64,000 nucleotides of DNA from Pseudoneurospora amorphoporcata (taxonomy: Eukaryota > Ascomycota > Sordariomycetes > Sordariales > Sordariaceae). Below, piece by piece: positions 58,866 to 64,000 of this stretch. Numbering within the stretch: the stretch's first letter is position 1; every line of letters starts with the position of its first letter. The DNA is taken from positions 1 to 64,000 of the forward strand of contig MU859233.1 in the NCBI GenBank assembly GCA_033297205.1. Reading direction: 5' to 3'. Both the position numbers and the translations under genes were made by a program. The notes under the pieces are model-generated. The model was not told where the DNA came from. It saw only the letters and a list, made by a program, of their open reading frames with translations, and did no database searches.

Positions 58866-59153
58866 TCATGCCAACTGTCTGCGAATCCTCGCTGTGGTAA
58901 CCGTGGGTGCGACCGCTTGCACGTCGCCTATTCGGGCTCCAACAAGTTTTCTATCGCCCTCCAACAGCACAACGCGAAATGTAACGACTTCATCAAGCCG
59001 TACCCCGAAACCTGGGACTCCCTCGAAGCGGCCCGCTACCTCTACTCGTTTAACGGCGGCAGCGACATATATATCCCCATATCCCACTTCAACATCAACC
59101 TCACCCGCACCATCTGCTTCAACCTGCGCCAGCGGCTTTTTCAGTCCATCTGA
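58866..59153 (+). pseudogene. Coding relic R1
   Basis: About 95 codons open to a TGA at 59151-59153, with strongly C-ending codons. They read as a well-composed peptide (YSGSNKFSIALQQHNAKC, KPYPETWDSLEAARYLYSF, GGSDIYIPISHFNINLTRTI). There is no ATG: the frame starts after a TAA near 58850, next to a TTACTAG that could be a splice acceptor. It may be the last exon of a gene whose first exon I cannot find, or a fragment. Family not recognised. Confidence 0.45.
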
Positions 59154-59312
59154 ATCCACCACCATCAGTACCATCGAAATCATCTCTTCCCTCCCTTCAT
59201 CTTCCCCCTAGAGTTCCCCCCCAATTTCCATCCCCTCGAAACTCCCCTCGGGCCGCCTCGTCTTCGCCAGGCCTGCACCCGTGTGTGGTTTTGTTGGTAA
59301 TTCTGTGTGGCC

Positions 59313-59781
59313 ATGTCGGACCTAGTTGAGCACGGCCAACGCGGGCAACGAGTCGCAGCTACCGATTCCCTCAACTTCATTGGCGGAGTCGGAGCCGATT
59401 TCGTCCAGGACTTGCAACAGCAGGACAAGGACTGGAACTGCTGCAGGCCGCAGAGCGAAAGATGAGCAAGGCCATTCGGGACGCAACCGGCCGAATCGTT
59501 TTCGACGGTGTCCAGCAGCCAACGCGGGAAAGCGCCTGGCGGGTCTGACTCCCGGCCGCTCCTCGTACGCCCTCCGGTAGAAAGGTCGGCGCTGCCACCC
59601 ATGCTGCTCTCAATCAAAGAGCGAGACCGCCACGGCCCACTACCGACCCCCCGCCGACGACGTTTGGTGTGTCCAGTGCACCAAGGCTCTCCACCCCCTG
59701 GTCCCTCGTGCTGTCTACAACCATGCGTCCTTTTGCACTGCCTTGGATGAGGCTCGTTGCCCGAGCGATCCCTGTACTTGA
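59313..59781 (+). pseudogene. Coding relic R2, interrupted by frame changes
   Basis: Three stretches with good coding composition follow one another in different frames. 59313 opens MSDLVEHGQRGQRVAATD and runs about 40 codons. Near 59430 the sense passes to another frame (ELLQAAERKMSKAIRDATGR) that stops at TGA near 59545. A third frame, after a TAG near 59578, reads ADDVWCVQCTKALHPLVPRA and ends at TGA 59779-59781. The last part has Cys pairs (CVQC, later CTALDEARC). Introns of suitable size are not evident, so I read it as a decayed gene. Family not recognised. Confidence 0.4.
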
Positions 59782-59782
59782 C

Positions 59783-59869
59783 ATTCTTACAGGTAAGGAA
59801 GGCGCGGGTCCGGGGACGGTTGTGGCAAATACGATGGTCTGGGCTCGGAGGCTATGAGCCGATTGATGG
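59783..59869 (+). repeat. Duplicated block, copy 1 (uninterrupted)
   Basis: ATTCTTACAGGTAAGGAAGG... to GAGCCGATTGATGG. The first 66 bp match 60632-60695 and the last 23 bp match 60833-60855. Confidence 0.8.
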
Positions 59870-59978
59870 TTGCCCACACCCTGATACCCTGGTGCGGCAG
59901 GCTGTTGGCCGACACATGCGCCTTAGTGCCCTTCCCGTCCAGTCCTGGTTCTACCAGGTACGGGCCAGTTATTAGTCC

Positions 59979-60208
59979 ATTTTGTCTAGCCTTGTCCTTT
60001 GTTTTCGGAATGTTGGAAGTTGAGTTTGTATGTTCCTGTCCTTGTCCATCCCTATCTTTTGCTTTCGGAATGTTAGAAGTTAGGTTCGCGTATTCCTTTC
60101 CTTGCCTAACCCTAGCAGGTATCCTTTGCCATTGGAATGTTAGAAGTTGGGTTCGCATATTTCTTTCCTTGTCTAGCCCTTTCCTTTGCCTTCGGAATGC
60201 TGGGAAGG
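59979..60208. repeat. ~60-bp minisatellite, more than three copies
   Basis: Units starting TTCGGAATGTTAGAAGTT begin near 60004, 60064 and 60130, with a partial unit at 60190 and another partial before 60001. Unit lengths are 59-67 bp. Read on the minus strand they would give an approximate 20-residue repeat containing N(L/S)TSNIPK.KD, but that frame has no proper ATG. Confidence 0.8.
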
Positions 60209-60278
60209 TGGTCCTCTTCCTCTGAGCTTTTCTTGCGCCGGTCCTGATGCCCAAGTTGGACTTCCTTGGTGGACGCTC

Positions 60279-60563
60279 ATGGGCGAGATGTCCGACAAGG
60301 GGTACGTGACTGTCCTGTGTGGGAAATGTAAACAAGCTGGCGGGGAGACTCACTCGTCAATCACCTTCTCCTTCAAGAGTTCGGCAGCGTTGCGCTGTAT
60401 GGCAATGCTGCGACGCATCTTGGCAAGTGCCGTCGCTTCCTGGCCAGCCTCCGCCGCCTCCTAGGCGGCTGCGAGGCGCTGGGTGAGGGGCGAGGCACGA
60501 TCGCAACGCTTGCTGTCAAGGGGGAATTCATTCCCCGGTTAACCATGGTGGGAAACTTGGCAG
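60279..60563 (+). pseudogene. Coding relic R3
   Basis: An ATG at 60279 (and again at 60288) opens MSDKGYVTVLCGKCK. After about 15 codons the coding character moves to another frame that has just passed a TAA near 60329. That frame reads SLVNHLLLQEFGSVALYGNA, KCRRFLASLRRLLGGCEALG and IATLAVKGEFIPRLTMVG, up to a possible GTATCT splice donor at 60564. Either a frameshift or an unrecognised short intron separates the two parts. The opening resembles that of the frame at 62982 (MSDEGNVMVPFGKRK). Family not recognised. Confidence 0.4.
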
Positions 60564-60631
60564 GTATCTGTCGTTCGTACAATACTACCTATACGTAACG
60601 CAGCTGCCTAGTGGAACGAGCATCACACTTT

Positions 60632-60855
60632 CATTCTTAAGGTAGGAAAGGCGCGGGCCCGGGGACGGTCCTGGCAAATACGGTGGTTTGGGCTCATGCC
60701 ATCTCACATGTTTTCGAAACGCTGCACCACATTCCATCTCCTTGCCTCGCCATCCATCTCCCAGGCATACCTAGCTACAAGCCGCTATATTCCTCGGATT
60801 TGGAGGCGGCATGCAAAAGGATTGGCAAGCGCGGAGGCAATGAGCCGATGGATGC
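60632..60855 (+). repeat. Duplicated block, copy 2 (split by 137 bp)
   Basis: Matches 59783-59869 but carries 137 additional bases (60696-60832) between GGGCTC and GGAGGC. Confidence 0.8.
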
Positions 60856-61618
60856 CTTTTCTTACGAAAGGAAATCTATGAAGAGAAAGAAAGTGTTCGA
60901 ACTTTGAAAGAGTAATGAGAAAATCCTATAAAAACAGGATGAAAAGGACGCGACTGGATATGTCGTAAAAGTTTGAAGGAGTTAATTGGAAACGGTTTAT
61001 GGACGTGGCGCGTCTAAGGGGGGAATTTGTCGTGCGCGTTCTTGCAAAGGGGAGAAAAAACTACCGGAGAGAGGAATTGGGAGGACCTGGAGTATATCTT
61101 GCCGCTTGTGGGTCCCGCCACTGAACGAGGCGCGTGAAGCATTCGCCAACAATCAGCGTTTCTCACGGTCAGCCTTGGGAGCATAACCCTCGGGATAAAG
61201 ACCACCGAAGCTAGCACGGGGAAATGCGATGCGAAACGTCTCATCCAACGATTCGCGACTTGAACCTCTTTTACCATCGGGGACTCGAAGCTTGAAGGGA
61301 AACGGCGCATTCGGGGGCCTCTGTGCCATTTGCGGTACGTGGTGTTTCCAGCCTCGGCCCTCACCCGGTAAGCAACAAGCCCGGCAACCGGCCAGTGCAC
61401 GCTGCCGAAAGCACTCTGATGCTTGGCGCCCCAAACACCCAAGGAGAAGTCCCCAAGGCGAGGCTCCTTCCATCAGACTACAACCAAAATCGCCCAGCGT
61501 CAACGTTCGCGCGAAAGTCGTAGCCATCCTCGGCGAAGCCTGGGCATCACTCTCCTCTTCTACCCCCACCATTCAACGAGCTCAACAACTGCCCAACAAG
61601 GATCGCCTCAACATCAAA

Positions 61619-62747
61619 ATGGCCACCCCGCGCAAAGACTACAACCAGGCCCTCGCAGAGACCATTATCGCGAACGTATTTATCGCACTTCGCCGGTGTA
61701 CCACCCAAGCCGGCCACAAGGGTCAGCCACGATTCCCACGGCAAAACTCTGACAGCCCCCATGTTGTACATGGATACCACATCGATGACTGGTTCAGAAC
61801 CTTTCACACCCTCTCGGTCTTCTTCAAACGCCGCAATGGCAAAGTGACCTTAAGGTCAAACCGCGAACCAAGACATGAAAGTGGGGCCGTCGCGGGCCTA
61901 TTCGTCTTCCCGCCCTCCAAAGACACCTCGTTGGCCGCCACTGACGAACATACAAACCTAGCTCACAATCAGCTGGGAGTCATGGCAATAGAGTTACGTG
62001 ACTTCGTCACTAAGTACCGTGACGCACAGCCAGACGACACCGAGTTGACCGACGAAGAATTCCAAAGGTTTGGCCACATCGACCATTGGGCGAGGCGAAT
62101 CTTCGCCAGAAACTGTTTTGCAACTTCGACTACGCTATATAACAGTTTCGATGCGCAGGAGCGCGGCGTCGTGACGAATGACGCTGACGTCAGCATCATG
62201 ACCGATGGCGCCGTCCTCGAGCTTCCGCTTCTTTGGGGTGGCGCGGGGGCCAGGGACCACCACGACATCACCCTGGTCGCCGTTAGAAGCCGGGATGGCA
62301 TTATCGGTGTCCTCGACCTCAGCAACCGCGTGCTAGGCGGAAGCTGCATGGGTGAGGGCATCAGACACCGCGGCGGGCATCGGAGTTCCGGAGGGAACAC
62401 GGCGAACATCGTGTGCGGCTTTGACGAGGGCACAGGCGGCGGCGACACGGCGACCACCCGGATACACCTCGGATCTCTTACTAAGCCTGCAGCGCTTACA
62501 GGTGGTACGGGGTTTGACTAACACAGGATCAGCAACACGGCCCCGACAAGACACCGAAGCGGAACACCAGCGGAACCTACAAGGGTCGGCAGAGGGCAAA
62601 CTCAGCCCCGCGGCCCAGACTGAGCTGCAGAAGAGGTCAACCCGCGTTGCCCTCCTTACCAGGAGGCTAAGCCTGGCCGACGCCCTCGCCGCCGCACCAG
62701 ACCAAGAAGCCAGCTGTGCCTGCCAATCACGTTATCCTCAAACATGA
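61619..62747 (+). CDS. R4: unrecognised gene, about 317 residues with one intron
   Basis: ATG 61619 has A at -3 (AAAATGG). The frame is also open upstream to 61229 but with poor composition. Strong C-ending codon use runs to about 62340 (DWFRTFHTLSVFFKRRNGKV, HNQLGVMAIELRDFVTKYRD, AVLELPLLWGGAGARDHHDI). After that the best coding frame is a different one (KLSPAAQTELQKRSTRVALL), ending at TGA 62747. A 175-nt intron 62352-62526 (donor GTGAGG, acceptor ACACAG) would join the two in frame and give 317 residues. Unspliced, the product would be 300 residues ending at 62521. The branch site is not convincing, so a frameshifted relic remains possible. Family not recognised. Confidence 0.45.
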
Positions 62748-62974
62748 GGTTCCAGGCGTGGACGTCCTATGAGAGGAATTGTAAGAGGCTGATGAAGGTC
62801 AAGTTTAAAGCAATTTTCCGCTCCTCCTCTATAGTTTTCGGTAGGTAGGTTTAAATCGTTGAGTTCGTGCTCGGGTAGCTCCCTGTAGACATCCTTCAAA
62901 AGGTCGTCGGAGGCGCGAACGATTTCCCTACACCGCAGGGTTTCGTGGCCGAGTTCGACCTGATGAGTTCTCAT
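62738..62974 (-). CDS. Possible small protein, 78 residues
   Basis: ATG 62974-62972 to TGA 62740-62738. The central part has a convincing composition (EIVRASDDLLKDVYRELPEH). A stretch of it vaguely resembles gene E (EWMEELYRDLPNG). It starts only 7 bp from the plus-strand frame at 62982, which leaves no promoter between them, so at most one of the two is likely to be a gene. Confidence 0.25.
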   Translation of the reverse strand: MRTHQVELGHETLRCREIVRASDDLLKDVYRELPEHELNDLNLPTENYRGGAENCFKLDLHQPLTIPLIGRPRLEPHV

Positions 62975-62981
62975 CGGAGGG

Positions 62982-63218
62982 ATGTCCGACGAGGGAAATG
63001 TTATGGTGCCGTTCGGCAAGCGTAAGGGCGTACCTATTCATGCCGCGGTGGACCATGATCACATGGTTTTGCCTGATGATCTGTGTCGTGGTTTGCTGGA
63101 CAGTTTTGCCTTCGTCTGTAATGCTGCTAGGGTTTGGAAAATCGAGGGTACCTCGCTCCCTACGGCGCCCACCAAATTCGGCGGTACTTCGAAGCAAATA
63201 ACTGCCTGGGTCATCTGA
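62982..63218 (+). CDS. Possible small protein, 78 residues, resembling the start of R3
   Basis: ATG 62982 to TGA 63218. It opens MSDEGNVMVPFGKRKG, similar to MSDKGYVTVLCGKCKQ of R3 (about 9 of 15 residues alike), and continues HDHMVLPDDLCRGLLDSFAF. Composition is plausible but the frame is short and its relation to the minus-strand frame next door is unresolved. Confidence 0.3.
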   Translation: MSDEGNVMVPFGKRKGVPIHAAVDHDHMVLPDDLCRGLLDSFAFVCNAARVWKIEGTSLPTAPTKFGGTSKQITAWVI

Positions 63219-63678
63219 TAGCTGGAAGTATATAAGAGCAACTACGCTCGCGATGTCATTGACACAGCTACGGATAAGGTCTTGTTTTGCTTCAAGCAAT
63301 GATGTTTTGAATGAAACTAACAAACAAGACCAGGAGCACGGTGTCTTTTTCATGACTTACAAGTACGGTAGGTATGTCTTTGTCGCCTCGCAGCACACCT
63401 CCCTATATCAGTCTACCACCACCATCTGGCAAGCCTGTCGCGCCACACCCCAACTACCACGTCCTTCTTTGATCCTATTGCCATTGAACCCTCTGGCGAA
63501 GCGTTCATTGATTGTGCCCCAAGCAAGAATAATCCTCTCTATTTTCATGCTCTGGTCCCAAGCCCAAGACCTTTAGGGGCCTTTAGGGGCGAGCAGCTGC
63601 ACAAAGGCTTGGCGTGCTTGGTGTCGGCCTCAAAAGACTGTCCACACTCCGCCTCTTCTCGCCCCCTCCTTTACCTCC
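63219..63678. other. Spacer without a supported gene
   Basis: Contains the word CCTTTAGGGG twice in tandem near 63570-63590 and otherwise ordinary intergenic sequence. Confidence 0.4.
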
Positions 63679-63972
63679 CTATTCAGCCTCCTCGCTCCTG
63701 GCCTTGTCCCTCTGCTGCTCAACCAAGGCCAAACTCACAAGGAGATCATCAGTCTTCTCACGCGGACGTACCCTTCCCGTAGTCCAATCCTTGATCCAGG
63801 CCCGAGGACGGTCCGGTCCGACAAAATATCTGGAATACGCGTACCAAGGCGGTGGAGTGATGACGATACCGTTTGGGAGGTCACGGTACAATTCCTCCAT
63901 CCACTCGATTGCTCGCTCGCGGAGAGAGTCTTCGTCGTGACCCAAACCCAAGGACTCTGGTGGAGTAGACAT
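63679..63972 (-). CDS. Gene E: unrecognised 97-residue acidic protein
   Basis: Complete frame, ATG 63972-63970 in good context (GACGACATGTC), TAG at 63681-63679. Composition and codon use are gene-like: RERAIEWMEELYRDLPNGIV, TPPPWYAYSRYFVGPDRPRA, WIKDWTTGRVRPREK, then a charged helix (VEQQRDKARSEEAE) at the C-terminus. Trp and Tyr content is high. There is no signal peptide or membrane segment. Only 28 bp upstream are in the window, so an upstream exon cannot be excluded. Family not recognised. Confidence 0.55.
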   Translation of the reverse strand: MSTPPESLGLGHDEDSLRERAIEWMEELYRDLPNGIVITPPPWYAYSRYFVGPDRPRAWIKDWTTGRVRPREKTDDLLVSLALVEQQRDKARSEEAE

Positions 63973-64000
63973 GTCGTCTGGCTGATTATCTAGCCATACG

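Noticed and set aside
62333..62599. Minus-strand CKRCRLSKR peptide reminiscent of a Zn2Cys6 motif
   Set aside because: Only one CxxC pair is present, the rest of the cluster is missing, and the plus strand has better coding character here.

Overview
The window looks like nuclear DNA of a filamentous ascomycete, most likely a Sordariales fungus of the Neurospora/Sordaria type. The evidence is spliceosomal introns of 66-105 nt with GT...CTAAC...AG signals, strong use of C in third codon positions in the real genes, pyrimidine- and CA-rich leaders ahead of start codons, and transposon relics that differ from each other almost only by C/T and G/A changes, as expected from repeat-induced point mutation (RIP). 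Gene density is low: two genes are recognised by family, three more are clear but unrecognised, and the rest is gene-poor sequence, repeats and gene fragments.

Layout. 1-3.2 kb: a decayed LTR-type element with two direct repeats of about 420-430 bp and no coding capacity. 3.2-17.5 kb: no supportable gene. 17.5-19.4 kb: a 1.9 kb LTR element (168-bp LTRs, 5-bp target duplication TCAGG/TTAGG) that carries a second, nested 750-bp element with long terminal inverted repeats. 21.7-23.5 kb: a two-exon gene of the Mks1/DUF3295 family with an AreA-type GATA-like motif. 23.5-41.0 kb: a long gene-free stretch with several homopolymer tracts. 41.0-43.2 kb (minus): a CHY zinc-finger protein of 712 residues. 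43.85-44.0 kb: a perfect-looking foldback of 36-bp arms.

48-58 kb is the most active-looking part. Two unrecognised divergent genes, here called A (53044-54096, minus) and B (55372-56626, plus), stand beside a broken second copy of both at 49.1-50.3 kb. In that copy the A and B fragments both lie on the minus strand, and B' lacks 165 bp that include the polyglutamine tract. Just upstream is gene D (50190-50951, minus), with a TATA box and an intron, whose 3' half has been thrown out of frame by a 38-bp tandem duplication. A 14-bp motif (CCAACATGATTTGG) occurs six times in 212 bp at 48.65 kb. Gene C (57459-58274, plus) follows B.

58.8-64 kb holds short stretches with good coding character but shifting frames (relics R1-R3), a larger gene candidate (R4) that needs one intron to stay open, a minisatellite, a duplicated 66-bp block and a complete small minus-strand gene (E) at the edge. 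I interpret 48-64 kb as a fast-evolving, lineage-specific gene neighbourhood formed by local duplication, inversion and decay. No rRNA, tRNA or CRISPR was recognised.
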